A stretch of 64,000 nucleotides of DNA, from assembly GCA_963691655.1 (NCBI GenBank), contig OY829329.1, positions 51,623,279 through 51,687,278 on the forward strand, read 5' to 3'. Positions 34,862 to 45,693 of the stretch are shown here, piece after piece. The first letter of the stretch is position 1. Each line of letters opens with the position of its first letter. Source of the stretch: Toxonevra muliebris. Taxonomy: Eukaryota > Arthropoda > Insecta > Diptera > Pallopteridae. The position numbers were made by a program, and so were the translations under genes. The notes under the pieces are model-generated. The model had not been told where the DNA came from and did not search any database. It saw nothing but the letters and a program-made list of their open reading frames with translations.

Positions 34862-36042
34862 ACTCTCTCCGACGTTTTAAATAACGTTTTCAAAAAACTG
34901 ACCAAATGGTGCAATAAATGCGGCTTGGGTGTAAACCCGGCTAAAACCGAACTGGTACTTTTCACAAACAAGCACAAAATCCCCACCTTTAGTACTCCGA
35001 CTCTTAACGGCGTCTCTCTAAGGTTAGCGGAACAGGCGAAATATTTGGGACTCATCCTAGACAGGAAACTAAGCTGGAAAGCCAATACTCTTTTTAGGGT
35101 ACAAAAGGCCAATGTGGCCCTTTTTTCGTGTAAAAGAGCAGTGGGCAAAAGTTGGGGTGTGGAACCTCGGATTGTTCACTGGCTCTATACGGCAGTTATT
35201 AGACCAATTCGGTGCGGTGTACTTTTACACTGATAGACCCAACTGGATGGGAGGGTAAGGGGAGGGAGTTTTCTCGGAGCAGTTAGGGTTAAGCTTATCC
35301 TTTCATCTGCCTGACCACTGCAGCGTCATACAAGCTGAGGTCATGGCTATATAGGTGGTACCGAACTGGCTGAAATGCAATAAAGTATCTGCCATGATAT
35401 CTTAATTTCAGCGACAGTCAACCTGCTATCAAATCCCTAGCCAGTATATCACTGGCCTCCAAAGTGGCTCTTGATAGTCCGCGATTACTCAATGAAGTAG
35501 CCGATGAACTCAACGTACACCTTGGATGTGTTCCAGGTCACAGTGGCATACTTGGAAACAATAAAGCTGATGAACTAGCTATATTAGTCACGAAAATGCC
35601 GCCATTAAAATTTAAAAACTACTCGGGTATCCCACTGGCAATCAGCAAACTTACCGTTCAAACAGAGTTCTTGAACCAGGCGAAGGTTAGATGGCAGACA
35701 GGACACACATGCAAAATCACCAAGCAGTTATGGCCAGAGAACAACCCAAACGCTCTAAGAAGCTACTATCTTTCGCAGAAGTTGCAGGGATGAAGAGGAT
35801 GCTTTTGCCCAGCCTTGGCTACATGTAGGAAAAATGCCCTGGGTCAATATTTTCTAGGTGACCTGTCCGACTTGGGGTCAACTGACTTAGGGAACCTACT
35901 TAATTATGTAACTAAGTCCAAGTGGTTCGATAAATCTTGGTTTTTCAGTGTTAAGGGGGTAGATGGATATTAGCACCCACGTGGTAACACAACGGGCCGT
36001 ATTTAGCTTAAGTGTGTCCGGATGGACAGCCACTTAACCTAA
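34862..36042 (+). mobile_element. 5'-truncated I/LOA-type LINE with 11-bp target duplication
   Basis: Insertion borders are marked by CCTATCCTAGC at 34851-34861 and 36043-36053. The element starts inside ORF2, after the catalytic box: LSDVLNNVFKKLTKWCNKCG, then AKTELVLFTNKHKIPTFSTP, QAKYLGLILDRKLSWK and RIVHWLYTAVIRPI. A second block (35464-35793) is an RNase H domain with HLGCVPGHSGILGNNKADEL. After a frameshift the C-terminal tail block follows: CPALATCRKNALGQYFLGDL. The 3' UTR has GTGGTAACACAACGGGCCG, then ACAGCCACTTAACCTAACCT. RNase H places it in the I/LOA assemblage. A frameshift and stops between domains make it defective. Confidence 0.88.
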
Positions 36043-36053
36043 CCTATCCTAGC

Positions 36054-36540
36054 TAATTCATTCGTCGTTTCATTAACCTCAATGTTCCTATGGTCGGGAA
36101 CCCATATAGGAAGTAATTATCAGCCTAAGACTAATCCACAAATTTTAAAGATATTATGGTTGAATTTAGGGTCTTGATAACAGGTTTACCGTCTGCTGAG
36201 GCGGCTTAAATTCTTCAATAGAATAAATTAGCCCGCCCTTCTCCAATGTTGGTGTCCTGTCAAAAACTTGCCTTAGCTCCTTCCTCTCATTTTCGAACGT
36301 GCGCCATGAAATAGCAAATGCTTCGTGTTTTCATTTTCATTCGGACATGTTGGACAGTCATGGGTTATCGTCATATTTAAATCTCCAAAAGCACTCCATT
36401 TGCGTATGATATATCATACGTAAACGTTAATGGGTTAAGTGGCTAACCAATAATATAGTCTCTTGACATGGTGTTTAAAAGCTGAAATTCGTAATGCTCA
36501 TATTTAGCATTTAATACATCAGCGAACTTAACCGAATTGA
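36054..36540. other. Intergenic, possible old LINE remnant
   Basis: On the minus strand, sequence around 36230-36360 reads like the Cys-x-Cys/His-rich tail of LINE ORF2 (for example CPNENENTKHLLF with decay), so an older element may lie here. The evidence is too weak for a separate call. Confidence 0.3.
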
Positions 36541-36542
36541 TA

Positions 36543-38038
36543 CACTGATAGAAAAATAATAGAAACGGTAAGCACTTTAACATTTCGAATAATGTTATTA
36601 AATATTTAAGCAAATTATATGCATGTAAAAAACAGTTTGATAATGGTACATTGTTTTACTTTACCTTATGAGCATATTTTGGTAAAAATATCAGTTGCGC
36701 ATATTTGTTGATGCAATGAACCTCGGTTTCGTATTGGAAAAATAATTAGAAACGAAATCAGCTTTGTTCATAATTTTGGATTGAAAAGTATCAAATTATT
36801 TTATTCAGGTACTATTTAAAGTTTGTTAAACAAGCATTAAAAAAAAAAAAAATTCTTGTGATATTCTAGTTTTTGCACAGCTTTTTTATTCAGATTGGTT
36901 CGTGGAGTGCATTGCACAGATATTGAAAGAGAAGTCATGCGGAAATTAAAAAATGAAGGCAAATCATGCGTGAAATTGCAGAAGCAATGAAATGTTCAAA
37001 AAAAAAAGTATATTCTGCGATTCATTTTAAGCTAAAGGAGGAAACACAGGGCAGAAAGCGAGCAACACCTGCCAAGTTTGACGAATTGTTGGTTCGACAA
37101 TCTAAAGAAACCCTAAAAAAAGATTTAAATGCACCAGTAACCAGTCGCACAATACGAAATAGGCTAATAGAAAAGGATACCGCAAGAAAAGTATCATACT
37201 TAAGCAAAAAAAATATTCGCTTTTGCAAAAAGCATCTCAACCGGGAAAATTGGAGAAACGTGTTGTGGTCAGATGAAAAAAAGGTGAATTTGTTCGGATC
37301 CGATGGAAAGCCGCATGTAAGACGTCCTGAAAACATTGCACACTATTAAAACAATTAAACATGGTGGCTGTAGCATAATGCTATGGTGTTGTTTTTCCTC
37401 GTCGGGTGTTGGTCTAATATATTGGATTAAAGGAAAGATGTGCGCCCCGGACTATGTAAATATATTAAACAACATAATACTGCCATAAAAGAAATGCAGT
37501 TAAAGTGGGAGTTTATGCAGGATAACAATCCCAAACTTTCCTCTCAATTGACAAAAAAATAGTTCCAGGACAACAAAATTAGTTTATTAGAATGGCCTTT
37601 GCAGTCACCGGACCTGAACCCTATGGAGGATCTTGAAGAAGAGAATAGCTGGCTATAAATCCAAAAATAAAGAAGATTTGTGGAAAAAAGTACAGGCTGA
37701 GTGGTATGCTATTGATCCCTTAATTTGTGCCAATCTGGTAAATTCCATGGGTCGTCGGTGCAGCGAAGTTTTTAAAAATCATGGTACCACAACAAAATAT
37801 TAATGTAAATTTAGTCAACAGCTTAAAATTGGTAGATTTTAAGAAAAAACATATTCGTATTTTTTTTTCCAAGGACAATAAATGAAATGTTTTTTTTTTT
37901 GTTTTTTGTTTTATGTTCTTACATTCTAATACATATTCACTTAATATTTAAATTCAATGTAAACTTTGAAAATAAAATTAATAACAATTAAACAAAAGTT
38001 AAAACTTCAAGCCGCTTCTATTATTTTTTCCATCACAG
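36543..38038 (+). mobile_element. Tc1-like transposon, nearly full length, frameshifted
   Basis: TIRs begin CACTGATAGAAAAATAATAG (36543) and, inverted, CTGTGATGGAAAAAATAATAG minus its last base (38038), both flanked by TA. Transposase fragments occur in order. An N-terminal helix-turn-helix region reads MREIAEAMKCSKKKVYSAI (from 36966). The catalytic block follows, WRNVLWSDEKKVNLFGSDG, with HVRRP. A frameshifted HGGCSIMLWCCFSS comes next, then MQDNNPKLSSQ and SLLEWPLQSPDLNPMED, and finally KNKEDLWKKVQAEWYAID with the C-terminal NHGTTTKY. Order and spacing fit a D-D34E Tc1 transposase. Several frameshifts and a stop (about 37349, 37485, 37561, 37640) disable it. Confidence 0.9.
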
Positions 38039-38244
38039 TATATACAAACAACATTACCAAATGAAATAATTTCAATGTAGAATTCTCCTGCGAAATTGTT
38101 TTTGTAAATATGATTGGTTGAGAGATTACTCGTGATCGACAAATGTACAAATTAAACGAGGAGTAGATTGTCCTATTGTAAGGATATATTAACGATCGCA
38201 TACGCATATTTGTGCAAGTATGTATATGTGGAGAGCAAAGCAAA

Positions 38245-38398
38245 GTAAGGACGATACAACATGCTTATAGAGGCTGATGGCCATAATTAATTTCTGTTAC
38301 GTACACATATCTCATTACACAACATGTGCGAAACTGTGTTTTAAGTTTTGAACACATTTATTCATACCAACTGTGCGCACATGTTGTATCGTTCTTAC
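38245..38398. repeat. 154-bp inverted repeat (hairpin MITE candidate)
   Basis: The arms GTAAGGACGATACAACATG (38245-38263) and CATGTTGTATCGTTCTTAC (38380-38398) are complementary except for one position. It lies just outside the right end of the Tc1 element and has no coding content. Confidence 0.5.
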
Positions 38399-38399
38399 C

Positions 38400-40369
38400 T
38401 ATCTTAGGCTCATATTGACCTTCTCATTAAATGGGTACATTTTCTAGTGACAAAGAAGGTGTTGTAAAGCACTATTTGTACAAAACATCATTTAAAAATA
38501 GAGCTTAAAATATTGTCAAATATTTATTATTATACCATACAACCATAAAAACCTTTTTTTTAATATTTTTTACAACGTATTAGTAATGGAATTTCTCAAT
38601 AACAACAAAATATAACTGTGCCAATAACATGAATACCAAAATACATACACAGAGGTATAAATAACTATCGACAATAACGTTGACCAAGAGTCAAACACAT
38701 AAAAGTTAAACTTGTAAAAATATTTGTATGAATGCATGTTGAATATTTAAAAGTGCTTTCGTCTTATTTGGCACATTTTGAAGTATTTAGTATTATTTAT
38801 AGAGGCCGCTGATGAATAATTTTACTATTACTTTAGTAATAAAAATATTTTTTTCTTTTTATATTAACTAAAAATATCTATATTTTTAGTTTAGCTTCAA
38901 ACTAATGCAAGGTTAATTAAAACATTTTTTTTTTCTTTTTTGTGTACAAACTAATGCTGTAATAGTTTTAATAGAAATAATCATTAATACATCAGCTGAT
39001 GCATCATTATAAATGAATACACAGCTGCAGGTGAAGTCCCCAATAAATACAGTCATCAACGCAGATTATTAAATAGGCCCGAAAACTATGTATCTGTTGA
39101 TGTTTCTGCTGTTTTCAGCTAATAGTTATTGTGCGTGTTAATCTTTCAAATAGTTAATAATAATTTTGTTAATCTATAATTTTCTATTTTTGTATTTATA
39201 CATAATTAAGTGTTGGCTGGTTTTAACTAATATTTACAATTTATAATAAACTTGAAACAAAAACGATATGTTGCCTGTCACCTGTAATTGAAAGCTTACA
39301 GCGAAATTTCCAGACTTTGAATGAATATTGGCCAAATAGTTAATGAAATAGACTTGAAGACAGCTGGGAATACATGACAACAATAATAAAATAGCCTTTA
39401 AAATTATAATTATGCAGCGACTTTATTAAAAACTGTTTTTAAAAAATTGTTAATTTAATTAAATGATATTCCATTTAAATTTAGTTTTAACTTCAGTCCC
39501 TCATGCTACTTTGCGTGCATTGCTTATTTATAAATCCCTTTTTTCTTTCATTAGGTGTTAAACATTTTAAATGAAATTATTTTCTTTTAACTAATTTCGT
39601 TATTATATTATTTGTCTTGTTTTTCAAGTTTATTATTTTTATGCATCGGAAGCGCGCCCTATGCTTTTTGTTTTTTGTCTAGTCATTGTAGTAATTTTTA
39701 TCAATTTGCGTTTTCTTTTTTTTTTCCATTTTCCTTTTTGTGAATGAATGAAATTATCTGTTAAAAAAATAAGTGTCAAGGTATTTTTTGTTATTTTATT
39801 TTATTTTTTTTTCATATGAAAAAATTACATTTACGTATTCTCTTGTTGCTTTTGTAGCTTTTATGTAGTTTAGTTTGGTTTTTTTATCGTGGTGTTGTTT
39901 TTATTTTTTTAATTATAGTTGAACTGTGTAAAAAATTTAATTTGATGGTTCAAGAACCATTTTAATTAAATATGCGCTTACCTTGGCTTAACTATTTTTT
40001 TAATTTTGACTGGGGGTAACCATGCACATATTTGGGTTTCTGATGATGCACTTGTTGATAAATGATATTAATTCGCATTGAATTGCCTATATTTGAATAC
40101 GACGAATTAAGTTTCTTATTCGATGCATAATGGCAAATAGACAACGGTGAGAGATGCCAAACCTGAGCTTAATTTAAAGGTAAACAATAAAATAATACTA
40201 CAAGTTCCTTAAGGAATTAAATTTTCAGTTGTAAGGACTAATTTATATAAGTATGTTCAATTTGTAAAATACAATTTTCTAAGCTTTTTGGGGGACAAAA
40301 CGAAACTGAAAGTATTGTAGGAATGAGACAGAGAAAAGAGACGTAAGTTGCAATAATAAGTCTTATGTT
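38400..40369. other. Intergenic, AT-rich
   Basis: No gene or repeat structure was recognised over nearly 2 kb apart from homopolymers. Confidence 0.55.
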
Positions 40370-40383
40370 ATCCGTACAATAAA

Positions 40384-40642
40384 CGTTAGGTTAGGTTAAA
40401 GAAGGGGTGTGTGCTACGCACTTCCACTCGGAGGCCTTTTTAGGCCCGTTGTGATGCCCTTCATTTTATATTTGGGTGACCTTCCCTATCTGTTCGGTTC
40501 CCTGGATTCTTTGGAAACCACCCAGTCTTGACGAGAAAGCTGTGTAAATCTGAAATCTGCGCGTCAGCTATGTCTGTTAGTCCGTCAAAGAACCTTGTCC
40601 CGAGAGTTCGGAGCCGTCGTTCCTGAAATGAGGGACAATGGC
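40384..40642 (-). mobile_element. Very short 5'-truncated I/LOA-type LINE with 14-bp target duplication
   Basis: Flanked by identical ATCCGTACAATAAA at 40370-40383 and 40643-40656. Read on the minus strand it begins inside the C-terminal tail of ORF2 (CHCPSFQERRLRTLGTRFF, then ISDLHSFLVKTGWF), reaches a stop at 40461, and continues through a 3' UTR containing GCATCACAACGGGCC to a TTTAACCTAACCTAAC tail. This is a textbook target-primed insertion of the last 259 bp of an element related to, but not identical with, the copy at 34862-36042. Confidence 0.9.
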
Positions 40643-40680
40643 ATCCGTACAATAAAAATAGGCTTAGGTTAGGTAGAACG

Positions 40681-40989
40681 ACCTCGATAGTCTAATGGAT
40701 AGTGCACTAGACTTTCATCTGGGAGGTTCGGCATCGATTCCCGTCTTCGTCTGGTGGTTAATTTTCATTACTTTCTTATATTCACTATCAATATAAAGTG
40801 TATGAGAATTATAAGATAGTGTACAAATACACACATTGGTTGGTAATGGCAAAACCACCAAGCCGATAAAAAATTGCCACACCGCCGTTCGGAATCGGCG
40901 TTAAACTGTAGGTCCAACTATGTGGTATCACAATGGGCCGTTCAGCCCTAAGTATGTCTTTCGACAGCCACTCCAACCTAACCTAACCT
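40681..40989 (+). mobile_element. tRNA-derived SINE with LINE-type 3' tail
   Basis: The head carries a perfect pol III A box, TAGTCTAATGG (40688-40698), and a B box GCATCGATTCC (40731-40741, 9 of 11 consensus positions) 32 bp apart, as in a tRNA gene. The body follows, and the 3' end has GTGGTATCACAATGGGCCG, then ACAGCCACTCCAACCTAACC, closely matching the 3' tail of the I/LOA-type LINE at 35980-36042. SINEs commonly borrow the tail of the LINE that mobilises them. A short GGTAGA repeat on both sides (40672-40677 and 40993-40998) may be the remains of the target duplication. Confidence 0.8.
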
Positions 40990-41313
40990 TTCGGTAGATA
41001 TGTAGTACCGGTCTTTGACTGTGGGCCCCAATCCACAGTGATTTATAACTACATGAGATTTGTCTAAAGAGAGTAGATCCTTGGATTATTTTAAATTTAA
41101 CTTTAACCAGATTTACTTAGTGTTCCTGCAGGTAGCTATTTCCGACCAGCATTTCTTGATTATGTCAGAGAATAATGCCATCACGATCAATAACACAGTG
41201 CAGCAAAATTCCAACTTTGCTCTTCGTCCTCAAAATTCCACGAACCTGATATTGAGTTTTTTTCCATTACCTTTGGTTCTACCGGAATCTGGTCATTAGT
41301 TCGGGAATTTTGG
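40990..41313. other. Intergenic, nothing recognised
   Basis: A 79-codon plus-strand frame (41060-41299) has no recognisable motif, and its GC content is only slightly above its surroundings. Confidence 0.4.
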
Positions 41314-41321
41314 GTCTTTAA

Positions 41322-42861
41322 CAGTGGCGGTTCTAGGATTTGGGTTTGGGGGGGGGGGGGGCTGATTTTACTAAATTAAAAGATAAATATCAAACTCCGA
41401 AAAATAAGATCAAAAATTAAAGGATAACTGGAACAAAACTGAGATCGAAGTTCAAACCAAGAGAAGGAGCAAATTCAGATCGAAAATCTAGATCAAAATG
41501 AGACCCAATTCAGGCCTAGGCCTTGATTAAAAAAAGCAATTTTCAGGCCACGAATAAGACCAAAATTCCAAAAAAATAAATCAAAATGAGGCCAAATTCA
41601 GACCAAAACTCAGACAAATAGTTAGTCAAAACTTTAGGCCGAAAGGATGCCAAATACCGAACGAAAGCACAAACCAAATTCAGAACCAAAACCAGTGGAA
41701 ATATCTGATAAATATTCACACCAAAAAATTTTAACTCAAATACAAACCAAAAGTAGATAAAACTTTAGGCCGAATTCAGACAACAAATTAAACGAAATTC
41801 AGACCAAAACTAATTCTGACCAAAATTTCGACCACAATACAAACTATGAGTTATAGTGTGTTCATATGGAAGTTGAAAATCGATTTTCGTTGCCCGAAAT
41901 TCGATTTTCAGAAAAGTCGTTCAGACGGCATTAGATTTTTCGTCTGCCAATTTTTATTTCCATTTTTTTTTAAATCATTTACTTTTCTCACACTTTTTAC
42001 AAATAAATAATGTCATCATGTTTGGCGGATACCAAAAAAAATACTAAATATTGTAATAGATGGAGTATTGTAGTAGAATTCTCTCAATTCTCTCAGAAAA
42101 ACATAGTTGCATAGCGAAAATTCATAGCCAAAAAACGTTTTTCGTTGAAAATCATCTGAAAATCAGATTTTCATTTGACAATTGTTCTATGACGAAAATT
42201 CAATTTTCAATGGATTTTTAGCCAAAATCGATTTTGAGCACCAAAATCAAATTTTCAGCCACCATGTGAACATACTATTAGATTAAAACTGAGGACGCCA
42301 AATACGAATTAAAAGCAAACCAAAATTTAGATCGGAAATCAGATCAAACGCTGAGTAAACGCTGGTTTGAGCAAAATTAGGAACACAATTTAGACTAAGA
42401 GTTACCCTAAAACTTAGACCAGAAGGATCTTAAATACAGACCGAAAGCAAATCAAAATTTAGGCCAAACACGGATTAAAACTCAAACCAAATTCAGATTA
42501 AAATTCAGACCTAAAATAAAACGAAAATCTGACATAAAACTAAACCAGAATTCAGATCAAAAACGGACAGAAACCAGTGCAAAATTCAACCCAAAAACTA
42601 GAAAATCATCTAGCTTTCAAAAAGTAAGACATCTATAAACTTATAGATTTAATGAAGCCCGAGTTTATTTAATTAAAATAATATATAATATAAAATAATA
42701 TTTTAAATCCTGAATATAGAAAAATCGAAATATTTTTGAACCTTCTCAAAAATCACTATTTACTTCAAATATACTGCTCTTCGTATATATTTGGTAAGCC
42801 AAGATTGTCGGGCTCTGGGGAGGGGCTTCAGCCCCCATAGCTCCCCCTGGATACGCCACTG
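41322..42861. mobile_element. hAT-like non-autonomous element with 8-bp target duplication
   Basis: The left end CAGTGGCGGTTCTAGGATT and inverted right end CAGTGGCGTATCCAGGGGG are typical hAT-type termini, followed by a G-run near the left. The flanks GTCTTTAA (41314-41321) and GTCTTCAA (42862-42869) form an 8-bp duplication with one change. The interior is made of short, degenerate AAATTCAGACCAAAAC-type repeats rather than a transposase. Another MITE is nested at 41854-42277. Confidence 0.8.
41854..42277. mobile_element. Nested MITE with TTA flanks
   Basis: Termini TAGTGTGTTCATATGG and, inverted, TAGTATGTTCACATGG, flanked by TTA on both sides (41851-41853, 42278-42280). The inverted match continues inward through GAAAATCGATTTTCG-type sequence. 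A 3-bp TTA duplication is the habit of PIF/Harbinger elements. It interrupts the AAATTCAGACC repeat field, so it inserted after the outer hAT-like element had formed. Confidence 0.7.
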
Positions 42862-42869
42862 GTCTTCAA

Positions 42870-44788
42870 GGGCTACACCAAAAAAAAAAACTTTTTTAAC
42901 AGATACGAATTTCGCGTTAGATAAATAATTTTGCTTTGACTCCATTCCTCTTTACTCTTTTTTTCACAAAATATCCGATAGAAAGAATACAGTTGAAAAA
43001 GTTTTCTCACTGCTTTCATACAAAATGTTCTATGTTGAAATTAAGAATGGATCCAGGAATAGCAAAATCACCTCCAAGGCACATATTACTCATACTTAAT
43101 TAATATAAAAATAACATTTTGACCAAGTAATTATTTTTAGGCAGTATTTCTATCTTATGTGGGAGAAATTATAGAGAAAATATATTGATTGTTCCACTCC
43201 ACTCTTTGGCCTAGAAGTTTCCTTGGTGACCGAAAACCCAACAAAGTTGGATTTAAACGTACTTGGCCATCTCGTCAAGAGGTTAAGGAGAACTTAGAAC
43301 AGTTATTGATGTTGTTTGGACAGAAACTTCGTAGCTAATCGAATTTAAATGTACTTATAAGTAGTAACTACCAAAAGCGGTTCCGAAACGATCGTCTGAT
43401 CTGCTAGTTCTATGAACTTTTTGGTGTTCTTCTGGCATCATCATTAATCAATTAATCTGAATATGTGAACTGCCAAATTTGGAAGAAATTTGTAAAAAAA
43501 AAACATCTCGAAATTAAAAAAATAATTTAATTTTAATTTAACCAAGACTCGTGACTCCAGTCTCCCGACACAATAAATTAAGTTTTATTGGAATCCGAAA
43601 AACGAGTTCAACCATTACAAAACTTTTATATAGAAAAATGAGGTAAGTGTGAGTGGTGATTGAATGTGAGAGCTGTATGCGGCTTATATGTAAGACATAA
43701 GAAAAATAAATGTATTTTTGGAAGTATTCCTAATTTATTACCGAATTTGGCTGTGAAAACTTAGAGTGGAAATTTTTGGCATGGTATAGAAGCCGTAATA
43801 AAAAAAAATGTTTGCAAGTAGTAAAAGCAAAAAATATTGGAAATGGAAAAATTTTCGAACATTTCAGGAATTCAAAAATTTCTTTGGCTTATTCTTTGAA
43901 AAAAGGAAGAATGCAATAAGCATTTTTAAATTTATTTGTTTTTATTAACTTAACTATTTTCCGCATTGAATAAAAATTACTACAAAACAAGGCCGTATTT
44001 AGGGGGGGGTGGAGGTTTTGGGGCTTCTGACCCCCCTCGAAATGTAAAAACTTTTTACTAATTTTTGATATTGATTGCCAGTGGATGGAAAAAAGTCAAA
44101 ATAAAATCTATTGAACGATTTTTAAATATTTTTTAATTGGTTTCTTTCTAAAAAGTCAAATAAAAAAAAACATTTTAAATAAATTTGAATTGAAATCGTA
44201 CGAAGTTGTGCTACATGGCCAAAAACGATATTTTCAGGGGTTTCAACCCCATTTTTCTAAAACGTGATGTAATGGGAAGTTTTTGACTCAGATTCGTGTT
44301 CAGCATGAAAAATTCATTCCCAAACACTAGGAAGAATATTGTTCACCAAACCCATGCAGGACAGTGTTATTGAATAAGCTTCAAAGTTCTTAATCTTAAA
44401 ATATAATTAATCCTTTAACCCATTATTGTTCAAAGCACCAGACTCGGAAAATCTGAAATTTGAAAATTGAAATTTCAAAATCAATGCTAACCATAGATAG
44501 AAAAATTCAGTTTGCCTTTTTTCCGCTCCCTGCTTATTATACTTTATTTTGTATGAAAAATAATGGTTATGAAGTAATATTCTTAAACTTTTTAGAACAA
44601 AAATATGTCTATATTGTGGCTGATAACTTGACATGTGGATATATTTGTAATAATGAATTTAAAAAAAAATAAATGTTTTGTTCTTATATTATTTACTTCT
44701 TGATTAATTTTTGAGTTATCTTTTTGTCCTCTTTTTTTATTTTCGGAAGTTCTCTGTTTACAATCGCCAGTTATGGTAATTCTATGTA
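42870..44788. other. Intergenic with a possible hAT terminal scrap
   Basis: Sequence near 43988-44038 (GGCCGTATTTAGGGGGGGG, later GACCCCCCTCG) resembles the G-rich subterminal part of hAT-like elements at 41322 and 63851. No matching second end was found. No gene is supported elsewhere in the interval. Confidence 0.4.
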
Positions 44789-44790
44789 TA

Positions 44791-45691
44791 CCACCTTGAT
44801 CAAAAAGTTCCGGGAATTTATTCAGAAAATTAAAAATACAAGTTTATTCATCTAAATCTATATTGTTCCCTTCAAAGTAATCCCCATCGACTGCAACACA
44901 CTTATGCCAGCGCTTGATACAATCCTCGAAACATTTTTTATATTCGGTTTTCGGTATGTCCATCAGTGCTTACTGCGATTTTTCCATTACTTCCCCTCGG
45001 CTGCTGAAACGCGTTCCCCGTAATGGTTTTTTAACTCGATTGAACAGAAAGAAGTCACAGGGAGCCAAATCAGGTGAATTCGGTGGCTGTTGAATGGTAT
45101 TTGTTGAATTTTTCGTCAAAAAATTACGAATAATGATGGCACTGTGCGACGGTGTGTTCTCATGGTGCAAAATCCACGAGTTTTCTGTCCACAATTCTGG
45201 TCTCTTTCGGCGATTGCTTCACGCAAACGCCTCATAATACTCTCTGATGGTTAATTTGTGGTTATTGACCAAAATTTATTTTACTTTATCAACGTTTTCG
45301 TCGGTTTTCGATGTCGATGGTCGGCCACTGTGTCCATCATCTTCGATTGACTCACGACCACTTTTGAACCGCTCGTGCCACTGGTAAACAACCGTTTTCT
45401 TTAGAGAATAGTTGCCGAAACACTTTTTCAACATTTCCAACGTTCGCGCACCATTAAATCCTTTTTTACCCAAAATTTAATACAAATCAATTTAATAAAA
45501 TTGTAAAAAATCGCCAACACACAGAGATAGATGTACTCTTGGCTACTTTTGCAAATGTCAAGCTATGACGCTAAGATTTAGAGGGAATATCAACAACAGA
45601 TGTATTAACTTAACAAAAAAAAACAGAACTCAAATCAAAACGATGGAAGCGCCACACGGTGGTTATTCCGGGAACTTTTTGATCAAGGTGG
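44791..45691 (-). mobile_element. mariner element with internal deletion
   Basis: TIRs are CCACCTTGATCAAAAAGTTC at both ends (inverted), flanked by TA (44789-44790, 45692-45693). Read on the minus strand, the N-terminal DNA-binding region is intact for 65 codons (45473-45276: ARTLEMLKKCFGNYSLKKTV, then HSGRPSTSKTDENV). The middle catalytic part is missing. The C-terminal part resumes near 45200 with WILHHENTPSHSAIII and PPNSPDLAPCDFFLFNRVKK, including the last catalytic Asp. Full-length mariners are about 1.3 kb. This copy is 901 bp, so about 0.4 kb has been lost and it cannot make transposase. Confidence 0.92.
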
Positions 45692-45693
45692 TA

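Noticed and set aside
40930..40989. AACCTAACCT strings as telomeric or telomere-like repeats
   Set aside because: Only two or three units occur, always at the 3' ends of LINE/SINE insertions, so they are element tails. Dipterans also lack such simple telomere repeats.
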